DNA of 64,000 bases from Nocardioides sp. LHD-245 (GCF_030929495.1 NZ_JAVFWN010000005.1:275837-339836); one strand, 5' to 3'. Counted from the first letter of the stretch, positions 1 through 8,706 are shown. The notes: generated by a model not told the origin, from the sequence alone. Made by a program: numbers and translations.

Positions 1-64
1 CGCGGTCTGGTAGCCGACGAGCGTGCGCAGCGCCAGGGGCAGGCCGGCGAGGTCGATGACAACC

Positions 65-83
65 AGTCGCCGTATCGGCGACT
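65..83 (-). terminator. Stem-loop at the histidine kinase stop codon
   Basis: Perfect 8-bp inverted repeat AGTCGCCG / CGGCGACT with a TAT loop. It overlaps the kinase stop codon (82-84). There is no U-tract, as is common for high-GC actinobacterial terminators. The preceding bases 1-64 read on the minus strand with consistently G/C third positions (around ..VVIDLAGLPLALRTLVGY..). A further minus-strand gene may therefore begin here and run off the window, but I see no convincing start codon for it. Confidence 0.4.
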
Positions 84-1209
84 ACTGGCCCGGGAGGACC
101 ACGAGGAATCGGCAACCGGTCTCGCGCGGGCGGTTCTCCACGACGACGTGGCCGTCGTGAGCCTCGACGATGCCCTTGACGATCGCGAGTCCCAGGCCGC
201 CTCCGCGAGCCGTGCCCTCCGGCGTACGGGAGGGCGTTCCTTGCCAGGCGACGTCGAACACCCGGGCCAGGTCCTCGGTCGGCAGTCCTCCGCAGCCGTC
301 GCTGACGGCGATCTCGACGCGCCCGGCGACGAGGCTCCCGCGCACCTCGACGCTCCTGCCCGGCCGCGTGTGGCGTACGGCATTGACCAGCAGGTTGTCG
401 AGCACGCGAGCGATCCCGGCGGGGTCGGCCGACACCTCCACCCCCTCGTCGACCGCTCCTTCGACGCGGATCCCGTTCGCCTCGGCGATCGGTGTGATCG
501 CGGCCAAGGCTTCGCTGACCAGGTCGGAGAGCAGGACCGGCTCGGGAGCGATGACGAGCGCACCTGCCTGGATCCGGGCGAGCTCGAAGAGGTCGTCGAC
601 CATGCCGCTCATCCGGTCGACCTCGGCGCGGATCTGCCGGTGGTAGCGCGCCGGGTCGGTGGTCATGTCGTCCTCGAGCGCCTCGGTCATCACCCGGATC
701 CCGGCCAGCGGCGTACGCAGGTCGTGGGACACCCACGACACCAGCTCCCGGCGCGCCTCCTCCAGCCGCCGCTCCCGGTCCTGGGCCTCGCGGAGGCGTT
801 CCCGGGTGCGGTCGAGCTCGTCGGCCAGCGACCGGAGCTCGGCGGTGCCCGGCGTACCGCCCGCCGACTCGCTCGACGTGGCGTCGAAGGTGCGCAGCTG
901 CGCCCGGAGCGCGTCCGACCAGCGGGCGATGGCAGCGGCGACGACGAGGGCGATGCCCACCGCGCCGAGGGCCGCCACGGAGGACACCACCGACATGACG
1001 AGGAGGTCGTGGGCGGAGATGAACATCAGCCGCGCGACCGCCGTGGCACCGAGGTACGCCCCCGCCACCGGGACGACGGCGACCACGGCGAGCTGCCAGC
1101 GGATCGAGCGGCGGCGGACCAGCCGCGCGACGGTGAGCCCGACCAGGCCGGCAAGAACGGCGCATGCCGTCGCCACGGCGACGATCGACAGGGCATCCGC
1201 GATCCTCAT
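82..1209 (-). CDS. Membrane sensor histidine kinase
   Basis: Predicted 375-aa sensor kinase that would autophosphorylate on His and pass the phosphate to the response regulator encoded just upstream. The N-terminus has two or three hydrophobic segments (about residues 4-30, 36-62 and 68-95), then a charged coiled-coil linker (about 123-155). The HisKA H-box SHDLRTPLAG puts the phosphorylated His near residue 162. The HATPase part has an N-box (DNLLVNAVRHT near 271), a G1 box (DGCGG near 304) and a G2 box (GGGLGLAIVKG near 337). The ATG start at 1209 overlaps the regulator stop as ATGA, which implies translational coupling. An upstream in-frame extension exists but lies inside the regulator gene and was rejected. 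The signal sensed is unknown. Placement after the molybdopterin oxidoreductase suggests redox or envelope stress, which is inference only. Confidence 0.93.
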   Translation of the reverse strand: MRIADALSIVAVATACAVLAGLVGLTVARLVRRRSIRWQLAVVAVVPVAGAYLGATAVARLMFISAHDLLVMSVVSSVAALGAVGIALVVAAAIARWSDALRAQLRTFDATSSESAGGTPGTAELRSLADELDRTRERLREAQDRERRLEEARRELVSWVSHDLRTPLAGIRVMTEALEDDMTTDPARYHRQIRAEVDRMSGMVDDLFELARIQAGALVIAPEPVLLSDLVSEALAAITPIAEANGIRVEGAVDEGVEVSADPAGIARVLDNLLVNAVRHTRPGRSVEVRGSLVAGRVEIAVSDGCGGLPTEDLARVFDVAWQGTPSRTPEGTARGGGLGLAIVKGIVEAHDGHVVVENRPRETGCRFLVVLPGQ

Positions 1210-1895
1210 GAGGCCTCCACCGCTGGCTCCCACCGATAGCCCACGCCCCACACCGTCACCAGACGGACCGGCCTGCGCGGATCGGGCTCGACCTTCTCGC
1301 GCAGGCGGCGCACGTGCACCGTCACGGTCGACTGGTCTCCCACGCTCCACCCCCACACCTGCTCCAGGAGCTGTTCGCGGGAGTACGCGGTGTCCGTGTG
1401 AGAGAGGAGGAACCTCAGCAGGTCGAACTCGCGAACGGTGAGAGCGATCTCCGCACCCCCGCGGGTGACCACGTGCCGCGTGACGTCGACGAGGAGGTCG
1501 CCGTCGCAGAGGATCTCGGGCTCACCGGAACGACCGGTCGTCCGGCGCAGGACGGAGTCCACCCGCAGCGCCAGCTCCCTGGGGCTGAACGGCTTGCCCA
1601 CGTAGTCGTCGGCTCCGAGCTCGAGGCCGTGTACCCGATCGGCCTCACCTCCGAGCGCCGTCAGCATGATGATCGGGATGTCACCGATCGCACGGAGCCG
1701 CCGACACACCTCGCGGCCGTCCAGGCCGGGCAGCATCACGTCGAGCACGACGGCATCGACGCCCCCGGAGCGTACGACGCGGAGCGCGTCGAGTCCGTCG
1801 CCGGACTCGGCGACGTCATGTCCTCGCGCCCGCAGGTAGGAGCTGACCACCTCACGGACCGGGAGGTGGTCATCGACCACGAGGATCCGTGCCAC
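1206..1895 (-). CDS. OmpR-type response regulator
   Basis: Predicted 229-aa regulator with a receiver domain (1-115) and a winged-helix DNA-binding domain (about 130-225). The acidic pair DD lies at 8-9, the phospho-acceptor Asp is at 52 in VVLDVMLPGLDG, the Thr switch is in MLTA and the conserved Lys is in GKPF. The C-terminus carries the OmpR/PhoB signature with TVTVHVRRLREKVE and a final GVGYRW. The GTG start at 1895 was chosen because it is preceded by a strong GAGGAGGGA site at the proper spacing and places ARILVVDD at the N-terminus. The longer ATG version would add 78 non-homologous residues. It overlaps the upstream membrane-protein gene by 26 bp and the kinase by 4 bp, so the pair is co-translated. 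Confidence 0.95.
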   Translation of the reverse strand: MARILVVDDHLPVREVVSSYLRARGHDVAESGDGLDALRVVRSGGVDAVVLDVMLPGLDGREVCRRLRAIGDIPIIMLTALGGEADRVHGLELGADDYVGKPFSPRELALRVDSVLRRTTGRSGEPEILCDGDLLVDVTRHVVTRGGAEIALTVREFDLLRFLLSHTDTAYSREQLLEQVWGWSVGDQSTVTVHVRRLREKVEPDPRRPVRLVTVWGVGYRWEPAVEAS

Positions 1896-2310
1896 CGGCG
1901 CTCCCTCCTCGCTCTTCTCCTGACAGTATCCGCGACCTCGCGAGGGCGCCCCCCGCCAGGACGATGCCGCTCGCCAGGACGCCCCAGCCGAGCAGGTAGT
2001 CACGGCTGAGAAGAGTGGGCATGTCGGGATCGGCACCGAGCCCGACGAACACCGGGACCGCGGCGAGCGAGACCGGACCGAGCAGCACGAGGACGGCGGC
2101 CGCCGCCAGGACCGGTCGGCCACTGCCACTGCGCCGCACCAGCCAGCCGAGCATCAGCACGACGGGAACCAGCAGCAGGTCGTGGGCAACCACCGCTGCC
2201 CCTGCCCACAGCGCTGTCTGTCCCACCTGGGTGAGGTTCTGGGTGGACAGCAGCAGCCACCCTCCGTAGCCCATCGCGATGGTCCCCACGGCGACCAGTG
2301 CCGCCCTCAC
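1870..2310 (-). CDS. Small polytopic membrane protein
   Basis: Predicted 146-aa protein with about four hydrophobic helices (for example VRAALVAVGTIAMGYGGWLL, LWAGAAVVAHDLLLVPVVLM, and AAAAVLVLLGPVSLAAVPVF). I do not recognise a characterised family. The GTG start at 2310 overlaps the stop of the molybdopterin oxidoreductase gene (GTGA), and the 3' end overlaps the response regulator start, so it is embedded in the operon. A membrane partner or quinone-side accessory of the oxidoreductase, or a signal-input partner of the two-component system, is possible but not shown. Confidence 0.8.
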   Translation of the reverse strand: MRAALVAVGTIAMGYGGWLLLSTQNLTQVGQTALWAGAAVVAHDLLLVPVVLMLGWLVRRSGSGRPVLAAAAVLVLLGPVSLAAVPVFVGLGADPDMPTLLSRDYLLGWGVLASGIVLAGGALARSRILSGEERGGSAGGTDPRGR

Positions 2311-3461
2311 CGGAGCACCTCGATGCGGGCCAGCCACTTCGTCTGCGTGACACCGGGGCGATTCGGTGCGATGAGCCGCGCGGGAAAGCCGTGGTCGAGG
2401 GACAGCGGGACGCCGTTGAGGCCGAGTGCGACGAGCGTGAGCGGATCGGAGGCGAACGGTGCGGGCAGGACGCTGAACCGCCCGGCGCGGCGGCGCTGCA
2501 GGGAGTGGAAGGCGACCTCTGCGCCGTCCGGAGCATCCACCAGCCGAAGCAGGTCGCGGAGCCGGACCCCGGTCCAGGTACCGGTGGCGCTCCAGCCCTC
2601 GACGCAGGCGATGGGCAGATCGACGGCATGCTGCGGGAAGGCGAGGAGGGCGGCCCGGTCGAGCTCGACCACGCGGTCGCCATGGCGTACCTCGCACACC
2701 CATTCCGGATCGCTCGCTGCGGCGAGCACGCCGGCGGCGCGGGCGGTCCGGTTGACGGGGACACCCTGGGGTCCGCCCGAGCGGCGGGCTGACAGGACGG
2801 CGAGGCGGTCGATGCTGGGAAGGGTGCCGCCCGCGGTGCTCACCGCCGCCACCGCTGCGGCGAGACCGCTCAGGCGGAGCAGTCCCCTGCGGTCGAGGGG
2901 AGAGGACGGCCGACGGTCGTCGTACGAGTCCGACTCGTCGAGGTCGCGCGCGAGAGCGCCGCGGATCACGGGCAGCTTGACCCCGACATGCACGACGAGC
3001 GCGCCCATGGCCGTCCAGCCGACGGCGTAGTGGGCACGACGGAAGCTGAACTCCCACGGGTACCACTGGGTCACGTTCACCAAGCCGGTCGTGACCTCGA
3101 AGAGCGCGGCCCCCACGAGGAGTGCGATCGATCCACGTTCCAGGGCTGTCAGCAGGCGAGCCCGCACCCCCCGCGACGGACGGTGGAACAGCCGCGGGTA
3201 GACGGTCCACAGCTTGACCAGCAGCAGCGGCACGGCAGCGGTGCCGGCCAGCACGTGCACGGCCTGCGTGACCTGGTAGCCCCACACCGGCCGGGTCGGC
3301 AGCGGGATCGGCTGGTGGGTCGCCTGCGCGTAGTGGCTGAGCACGCCGGTGACGAAGGCGAGCGCGAAGCAGACACCCAGCCACCGCCCCACGCGAGCGG
3401 CCACGCGGACGTCGTGCAGCCGCGAGGTGAAGGTGTCCGGACTCGGGACCCGGGCCCTCAT
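2307..3461 (-). CDS. Membrane-anchored molybdopterin-dependent oxidoreductase
   Basis: Predicted 384-aa fusion. The N-terminal half (about 20-175) has several hydrophobic helices with well-spaced His residues and resembles the cytochrome b561/DUF4405-like anchors of bacterial sulfite-oxidase-fold enzymes. After a linker and an RRGLLRLSG twin-arginine-like stretch near 205 comes an oxidoreductase molybdopterin-binding domain (about 260-384). Its probable Mo-ligating Cys is in DLPIACVEGWSATG. By family it would carry Mo-MPT and reduce or oxidise an extracytoplasmic substrate using electrons passed through the membrane part. Substrate unknown; the MsrP-type methionine sulfoxide reductase role is only an analogy. 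The ATG at 3461 overlaps the methyltransferase stop (ATGA). Confidence 0.88.
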   Translation of the reverse strand: MRARVPSPDTFTSRLHDVRVAARVGRWLGVCFALAFVTGVLSHYAQATHQPIPLPTRPVWGYQVTQAVHVLAGTAAVPLLLVKLWTVYPRLFHRPSRGVRARLLTALERGSIALLVGAALFEVTTGLVNVTQWYPWEFSFRRAHYAVGWTAMGALVVHVGVKLPVIRGALARDLDESDSYDDRRPSSPLDRRGLLRLSGLAAAVAAVSTAGGTLPSIDRLAVLSARRSGGPQGVPVNRTARAAGVLAAASDPEWVCEVRHGDRVVELDRAALLAFPQHAVDLPIACVEGWSATGTWTGVRLRDLLRLVDAPDGAEVAFHSLQRRRAGRFSVLPAPFASDPLTLVALGLNGVPLSLDHGFPARLIAPNRPGVTQTKWLARIEVLR

Positions 3462-4099
3462 CGCCGGACCCCGAGCACGGCGCACCAGCGACCGTCGTAC
3501 CGGTCGACGGCGCGCACCGTCAGGTTCGTCCGGTCCGCGAGGGCCGAGAGACCGTCGACGCCCACCCGTCCCCAGGCGAAGTAGGTCGTCGACGCGCACT
3601 CACAGGTCAGCTGGACGTCTGCCGAACCGGTCGGCCGGCCCGGCGGCTCCACCTCCACCACGATCCGGCCACCTCGGCCCAGCAGGTCCCGCATCCGCCG
3701 CAGCAGAGCCGCGGGATCGCCGCCGATGCCGACATTTCCGTCGGCAAGGAGCACGGTGTCCCACCGCCCCTCACCTGGAACCCGGTCGAAGACGTCACGG
3801 CGCAGCGCGGGTCCACCCCGGTGCCGGGTCTGGGTCACGGCCTCGTGGACCACATCGACGCCCAGCACGACGTGCCCCGCGAGCGCCAGCTCCTCGGTCA
3901 GCCGCCCGGGCCCGCAGCCCACGTCGATCGTGGCTCCGGCGCAGTGGCGCAGGAACAGGCGATCGACGACATCGGCGCCGCGTGTCCAGTCCTCGACGGG
4001 CAGCGGCACGGGCGCCCCCTCCACGGTGCGGACCGTGCAGGCCTCTCCCCGCAGCGCGTGGGCGAAGACCACGTCGAAGGGCATCGTGGAGGCGGTCAC
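3458..4099 (-). CDS. Class I SAM-dependent methyltransferase
   Basis: Predicted 213-aa protein. Motif I is TIDVGCGPGRLTEELA, followed by the acidic motif II region VLGVDVVHEAV and the post-I stretch WDTVLLADGNVGIGGDP. This is a Rossmann-fold methyltransferase, probably cytoplasmic. The GTG start at 4099 overlaps the DUF2064 gene stop as GTGA. An ATG five codons further in (MPFDVVFAHAL) is the alternative start. The target is unknown. The same neighbours (MTA phosphorylase, glycosyltransferases) recur together in actinobacteria by my recollection, so a small-molecule or sugar substrate is more likely than rRNA. Confidence 0.88.
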   Translation of the reverse strand: MTASTMPFDVVFAHALRGEACTVRTVEGAPVPLPVEDWTRGADVVDRLFLRHCAGATIDVGCGPGRLTEELALAGHVVLGVDVVHEAVTQTRHRGGPALRRDVFDRVPGEGRWDTVLLADGNVGIGGDPAALLRRMRDLLGRGGRIVVEVEPPGRPTGSADVQLTCECASTTYFAWGRVGVDGLSALADRTNLTVRAVDRYDGRWCAVLGVRR

Positions 4100-4737
4100 G
4101 GCAGTGCCCGGCCTGCCGCGCTCGTCAGAAGTCGCGGGTGCGTGGTCGTGACGGCCTGGAGGTCGGCCAGGACGTCGATGTCCCGTAGGACCGGTGCATC
4201 CGCGACGCTGAGACCGGCCGCTTCCAGGGCCTCGCGGGTCAGGACGCCGGTGCGGGCGGTCGACATCGGCACGGCCGCCACCGCCGTCGCGTGGGACGGC
4301 TCGCGGAGCCCGAGCAGCCACCAGCCACCGTCCTCGGCGGGCCCGAGGACCGCGTCATGTCGCTCGAGTCGCGCCACAGCGTCGAGCAGCAGGCCGGACG
4401 TGACCTGGGGCGTGTCCATGCCGACCTGGACGACGGGGCCGGGCAGGGCGGCGAAGGCAGCGGCGATCCGGCCGCCGAGGCTGCCGGCGACCTGGGGCAC
4501 CACCGACCAGCCCGCGAGGGCCCGCCGGATCCGCAGACCGTCGACAGCGTCCTCGAGGTCGCCGGCCACGGCCAGCCGACACCGCCCGGGGCCGACGGCG
4601 CTCGCGCACGCATCGATGGTGTCGAGGAGTGCCACGGACGCGATCCGAGCCGCCGCGTGCTCGCCGATGTCGACGGCGAGCCGGGTCTTCACCCGGCCCG
4701 GCACCGGCGCCTTCGCGATGACCACGATCGTCGTCAT
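4096..4737 (-). CDS. DUF2064 / TIGR04282-type nucleotidyl- or glycosyltransferase
   Basis: Predicted 213-aa GT-A-like protein. The N-terminus MTTIVVIAKAPVPGRVKTRL is diagnostic of the DUF2064 family. The middle contains QVGMDTPQVT in place of the common GxDxP motif and an LGPAEDGGWWLLGL motif that typically binds nucleotide. Family members have been annotated as arsenosugar-type glycosyltransferases and resemble CofC-like guanylyltransferases; the true reaction is unsettled. It overlaps both neighbours by 4 bp, so it is translated as a unit with the GT2 and the methyltransferase. Confidence 0.88.
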   Translation of the reverse strand: MTTIVVIAKAPVPGRVKTRLAVDIGEHAAARIASVALLDTIDACASAVGPGRCRLAVAGDLEDAVDGLRIRRALAGWSVVPQVAGSLGGRIAAAFAALPGPVVQVGMDTPQVTSGLLLDAVARLERHDAVLGPAEDGGWWLLGLREPSHATAVAAVPMSTARTGVLTREALEAAGLSVADAPVLRDIDVLADLQAVTTTHPRLLTSAAGRALP

Positions 4738-5405
4738 CGCCTGCTCCTGCGGGTGATGACGAGGACGCGGAGGAAGTCACGCGCCGCACGCACAGTGCCC
4801 GCGACCGAGCCCGACACCTTCGAACGGGTGCCGGGCGTTCGCGGGTGGTAGGCCACCTCCCGCTCGACGATCCGCCAACCACCGCTCGCGGCGCGGTGGA
4901 CGAGCTCGACCGGGTACCCGAAGCGCCGGTCCTCGATCCCGAGGCCGAGAAGATCGGCGCGGCGCGCGACCCGCAGCGGCCCGAGGTCGCGCAGAGCGAC
5001 GCCGGTACGCCGGCGTACGGTCGCTAGGACCAGCGCGTTCCCGACCCGGGCCGGCCAGGGCGGGCGTACGCCGCCGGCCCGGCGTCCCATCGCGAGGTCG
5101 GCCTCACCGTCGCGGACCAGGGCGAGCAGCGGCAGCACGTCCGCGGGATCGAACGAGCCGTCGCCGTCCATGACCGCGACATAGGTCGCGGTGGCGGCCT
5201 CCACCCCGGCATGCACGGCCGCGCCGTAGCCAGGCCGCGGCTCGTCCACCACGAGGGCCCCGGCCCGCGCCGCGACCGCCGCCGTCGCGTCGCTCGACCC
5301 GTTGTCGACGACCACGACACCGAGCCCGGCGGGAACGCGAGGCAGCAGCACTCGCAGCGCTGCCTCCTCGTCGCGACAGGGAAGGACGAGCTGGCAGTCG
5401 AGCAC
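4734..5405 (-). CDS. Family 2 glycosyltransferase
   Basis: Predicted 223-aa enzyme like dolichol-/polyprenyl-phosphate sugar transferases. It has LVLPCRDEEAALRVLLPRVP at the start, VVDNGSSDATAAVA for nucleotide-sugar binding, and the metal-binding motif VAVMDGDGSFDPADV. No membrane helices follow the catalytic domain. The GTG start at 5405 follows a GAAGAG site; no ATG fits. It is the first gene of the seven-gene minus-strand run ending at 82 and is transcribed divergently from the GT-C-like membrane protein. The two could therefore act in sequence, with GT2 charging a lipid carrier and the membrane protein using it. That link is inference. Confidence 0.9.
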   Translation of the reverse strand: MLDCQLVLPCRDEEAALRVLLPRVPAGLGVVVVDNGSSDATAAVAARAGALVVDEPRPGYGAAVHAGVEAATATYVAVMDGDGSFDPADVLPLLALVRDGEADLAMGRRAGGVRPPWPARVGNALVLATVRRRTGVALRDLGPLRVARRADLLGLGIEDRRFGYPVELVHRAASGGWRIVEREVAYHPRTPGTRSKVSGSVAGTVRAARDFLRVLVITRRSRR

Positions 5406-5507
5406 CTCTTCAACCTAGGGAACCGGGGGCCTCGTCATGCCCGCCAATCCTTACGGTCCCGTGACGACGCCCTCCCCCGGGTCGCGGGCGCGCCTAAGGT
5501 CGGCGGC
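5406..5507. promoter_or_regulatory. Divergent promoter region
   Basis: 102-bp gap between the divergently transcribed GT2 gene (minus) and GT-C-like gene (plus). It must hold the promoters of the seven-gene minus-strand operon and of the plus-strand gene. I see no clear -35/-10 pair or dyad that I would defend. Confidence 0.45.
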
Positions 5508-6839
5508 ATGACGGCGACGGCTCCGACGGATGTCCGGCGGGGCGCCCTGTCCGGCGCCGTCGTCGCGGTCCTGCTGGTCGGGGCGGCCGGGCTGGTGCCC
5601 GCCCTCACCGGCTGGGACGTGCGGGAGCGGGCCGACGACATCGTCGGCTTCCCTCCGCTGCACGGCTATCTCGAAACCAAGCTCGGCCCGGGGACGCCGC
5701 TGGCCGTCCTCACCGGTGTCATCGTCGTGCTCGTCGGCCCCGGCGTGGCGCACCGGCTCGGCTGGCGTCCGCTGCTCGCCCTGACCTGGGCCACATCGCT
5801 GGCCTGGTTGCTCGGACTCGCGCTCGTCGACGGGACGTCCGGGCTCTCGCGCGTGCTCGGCAACCGGCACGAGTACCTGCCCACCGCGCGTGCCGTGACC
5901 TCGGTGCCCGACCTGTTGGCGTCGTACGTCGACCACATCCCCTCCACCGCGCCGGACAACTGGCCGACCCATGTCGCCGGACACCCACCCGGGATGCTGC
6001 TGTTCTTCGTGCTGCTGGTGCGCCTCGGGCTCGGCGGCGACCTGGCCGCCGGCATCGCCGTCACCGTCGTCGCCGCGACGCTGCCCGCCGCCGTGCTCGT
6101 GACCGTGCGCGCGCTCGGTCGGGAGGATCTCGCGCGCCGGACCGCGCCGTACCTGGTGGTCACGCCGGCCGCCGTCTTCCTGGCCGTGTCCGCCGACGCG
6201 GTCCTCGCGGCGGTGGTCGCCTGGGGACTCGCAGCCCTGGCGCTGGCGGCACGAGGGCCACTGCGGACAGGTTGGCCCTGGGCGGTCGTGGCGGGCGCGC
6301 TGCTGGGGTACGCCGTGCAGATGTCCTACGGCATGCCCCTGGCCGGACTGCTGGCGCTCGCGGTCCTGGCCGCTGCCCGGCGCTGGTGGCCGCTGCCCGT
6401 CGCGGCCGTGGCCGCGGTCGCCGTGGCTCTCGTGTTCGCGGCGCTGGGGTTCTCGTGGTGGGAGGCGCTGCCGGTGCTGCGTGAGAGGTACTGGGACGGC
6501 ATCGCGGCGCAACGGCCCGCTGCGTACTGGCTGTGGGGCGATCTCGCCGCGCTGCTGCTGTCGGGAGGCGTACTGCTCGGGAGCGCCGTCGGCGCCGCCT
6601 GGGCGGCGCGCCGGAGTGAGCCGGTCGTCGCCCTGCTCGTCGGGGGCGCGGTCCTGGCCGTCGTGGCCGCCGACGCGACCTTGATGAGCAAGGCCGAGGT
6701 CGAGCGGATCTGGCTCCCGTTCGTGCCCTGGCTGACCGTCGGTCTCGCGGTCCTCCCGGCGTCCTGGCACCGCCCGGCGCTCGCCGTGCAGGTGCTCACC
6801 GCGCTGGTGCTGCAGCACCTGCTCTACACGACCTGGTGA
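5508..6839 (+). CDS. Polytopic membrane protein, GT-C-like
   Basis: Predicted 443-aa integral membrane protein with roughly ten to twelve hydrophobic helices. The large first loop contains DNWPTHVAGHPPGMLLFFVL, and the last third contains MSKAEVERIWLPFVPWL. Both stretches are typical of actinobacterial GT-C-fold or mannosyltransferase-like membrane proteins of unassigned specificity. The ATG at 5508 was chosen over an in-frame upstream extension because it begins the hydrophobic pattern right after the short leader MTATAPTDVRRG. It is divergent from the GT2 gene and convergent with the epimerase gene, whose stop codon is only 5 bp away. Confidence 0.82.
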   Translation: MTATAPTDVRRGALSGAVVAVLLVGAAGLVPALTGWDVRERADDIVGFPPLHGYLETKLGPGTPLAVLTGVIVVLVGPGVAHRLGWRPLLALTWATSLAWLLGLALVDGTSGLSRVLGNRHEYLPTARAVTSVPDLLASYVDHIPSTAPDNWPTHVAGHPPGMLLFFVLLVRLGLGGDLAAGIAVTVVAATLPAAVLVTVRALGREDLARRTAPYLVVTPAAVFLAVSADAVLAAVVAWGLAALALAARGPLRTGWPWAVVAGALLGYAVQMSYGMPLAGLLALAVLAAARRWWPLPVAAVAAVAVALVFAALGFSWWEALPVLRERYWDGIAAQRPAAYWLWGDLAALLLSGGVLLGSAVGAAWAARRSEPVVALLVGGAVLAVVAADATLMSKAEVERIWLPFVPWLTVGLAVLPASWHRPALAVQVLTALVLQHLLYTTW

Positions 6840-6844
6840 GCAGG

Positions 6845-7888
6845 TCAGCCCCGCAGCGGCGCGGTCGCGAAAGCCGGCAGGCCGGCCGTGGGCGCCACCT
6901 CGGCGCGGAAGCCCAGCTCGGCCGTGGCCCGCGCCGGTGAGGCGACGACGTGCCTCACGTCCCCCAGGCGGTACTCCCCCGTCACCTCCGGCGCCAGCGG
7001 ATGCTCGGCGCCACGTGCGACGAGTGCCGCCACCTCGGCCACGGTCACCGGGTGACCGGACGCGACGTTGAAGGCACGGAAGGTGCCGGGAGCCGCGGCC
7101 GCGACGGCGGTCGCCGCGAGCAGGTTGGCACGCGCCACGTCGTCCACGTGCACGAAGTCCCGCCGCTGCTGCCCGTCCTCGAACACTCGCGGCGGCTCAC
7201 CCCTCTCGAGCGAGGACCGGAACATCGCCGCCACCCCGGAGTACGGCGTGTCCCGCGGCATGCCTGCGCCGTAGACGTTGTGGTAGCGCAGCGCGACGAC
7301 GGCGGCGCCGGTCTGTCGCGCCCAGGCGAGGGAGTAGTGCTCCTGCGCTACCTTGCTGGCGGCGTACGCGTTGCGCGGGGCCAGCGCGGCGTCCTCATCG
7401 ACCAGGAGCGAGGCGACCGGCCGGGCGCAGTGGGGGCACCGCACGTCGAAGTCACCGATCGCCAGCGCCTCCGGCGTACGGGCCGGCGGCACGAGCCGCC
7501 CGTGTTCGGCACACGCGTAGGCGCCCTCGCCGTAGACGACCATCGACGACGCGAGGACGACCCGGTCGACCCCCGCCTCGGTGGCCGCGGCCAGGAGCGC
7601 GGCCGTGCCGAGATCGTTGTGGGCGGCGTAGAGCGGAAGATCGGCGGTCGTCACCCCCGCTCCGACGACGGCGGCCTGGTGGCACACGACGTCGGCGCCC
7701 TCCATCAGCCCGCGCCAGCCGTCGGCATCCCGGACGTCGACGACATGGGTGCCCTCGTCCGGGGTCGGGTCACGGTGGGCCGTGGGCAGCAGGGCATCGA
7801 CCCGCACCACCTCGTGACCCACCGCGTCCAGCGCCCGGTCCACCGCGGACCCGATGAAGCCGGCCGAGCCGGTGAGCAGGACGCGCAT
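6845..7888 (-). CDS. NAD-dependent epimerase/dehydratase with zinc-ribbon-like insert
   Basis: Predicted 347-aa extended SDR. The Rossmann motif is TGSAGFIGSAV at the N-terminus, the catalytic Ser lies in LASSMVVYGEGAYA, and the Tyr/Lys pair is in YAASKVAQEHYSLAW. Between these there is an insertion with CAEHG and, about 30 residues later, CPHC. Together these could bind zinc, a feature seen in one clade of sugar epimerases. The likely reaction is on an NDP-sugar or related substrate. The start could be ATG 7888 or the TTG at 7894, which overlaps the mtnP stop; I chose ATG because it directly precedes the beta-strand RVLLTG. It follows mtnP in one transcription unit. Confidence 0.88.
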   Translation of the reverse strand: MRVLLTGSAGFIGSAVDRALDAVGHEVVRVDALLPTAHRDPTPDEGTHVVDVRDADGWRGLMEGADVVCHQAAVVGAGVTTADLPLYAAHNDLGTAALLAAATEAGVDRVVLASSMVVYGEGAYACAEHGRLVPPARTPEALAIGDFDVRCPHCARPVASLLVDEDAALAPRNAYAASKVAQEHYSLAWARQTGAAVVALRYHNVYGAGMPRDTPYSGVAAMFRSSLERGEPPRVFEDGQQRRDFVHVDDVARANLLAATAVAAAAPGTFRAFNVASGHPVTVAEVAALVARGAEHPLAPEVTGEYRLGDVRHVVASPARATAELGFRAEVAPTAGLPAFATAPLRG

Positions 7889-7890
7889 GC

Positions 7891-8706
7891 TCAACCCGGC
7901 ACGTCGTAGGTGAGCTCGATGTCGTCGGCCCAGGCCGAGCAGGCGCAGCCGCCAGGGTCCGGCAGCGAGGTCACCGCGCGGGTCAGCAGCTCGCCGAGTC
8001 GGGCGAGGTTGGCGTCGAAGCGAGCGAACACCTCCGCCTGACCGACGCCCTGGCCGGTCTCGACGCCGGCGTCCATGTCGGTCACCAGTGCCAGGGCCGC
8101 GTAGCAGAGCCGCATCTCGCGGGCGAGCACCGCCTCGGGATGACCGGTCATGTTGATCAGCGTGCCGCCGGCCGCGGCGTATTGGCGCGACTCCGCCCTC
8201 GTCGAGAACCGCGGCCCCTCGACGACCACCATCGTCCCCCCGTCACGCACGCCGGGATCCGCGGCGACGAGTGCCGCGCGCACCCGCCGGCAATACGGGT
8301 CGGCGAAGGGCGCGTGGACCGCGCCCGACTCGACGTAGGTCTGCACACGCCCCTGGGTCCGGTCGACGAGCTGGTCGGGCACCACCAGGTCGCCCGGCGC
8401 CAGCCGGGAGTCCAGGCCGCCGACGGCGCACGGCGCGAGGACCTGACGGACCCCGAGGTGACGCAGCGCCCAGAGGTTGGCCCGGTAGTTGATCGCGTGC
8501 GGCGGGAATCGGTGCCCCCGTCCGTGACGCGGCAGGAAGGCGACCCGACGACCACCGACCGTCCCCACGGTGATCGGAGCCGTCGGATCGCCGTACGGTG
8601 TCGGCACCTCGTGCTCCCCACCGTCCGCGACGAACGAGTAGAAGCCGGTGCCACCGATCACCGCCACCTCGGCCACGGGCCGCTCGCCTGAGGATCTCCC
8701 CGCCAT
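7891..8706 (-). CDS. mtnP: S-methyl-5'-thioadenosine phosphorylase (PNP/MTAP family)
   Basis: Predicted 271-aa enzyme that cleaves 5'-methylthioadenosine or a related 5'-modified nucleoside with phosphate, giving a free base and pentose-1-phosphate. Family motifs are IGGTGFYSF, the phosphate-binding PRHGRGHRFPPHAINYRAN, EGPRFSTRAES and INMTGHPEAVLAREM. The ATG at 8706 gives a short leader before VAEVAVIGGTG; a GTG just before EVAVIGG is also possible. It heads a unit with the epimerase. The company of glycosyltransferases and a methyltransferase hints that it may process a dedicated nucleoside intermediate rather than only salvage MTA. Confidence 0.93.
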   Translation of the reverse strand: MAGRSSGERPVAEVAVIGGTGFYSFVADGGEHEVPTPYGDPTAPITVGTVGGRRVAFLPRHGRGHRFPPHAINYRANLWALRHLGVRQVLAPCAVGGLDSRLAPGDLVVPDQLVDRTQGRVQTYVESGAVHAPFADPYCRRVRAALVAADPGVRDGGTMVVVEGPRFSTRAESRQYAAAGGTLINMTGHPEAVLAREMRLCYAALALVTDMDAGVETGQGVGQAEVFARFDANLARLGELLTRAVTSLPDPGGCACSAWADDIELTYDVPG

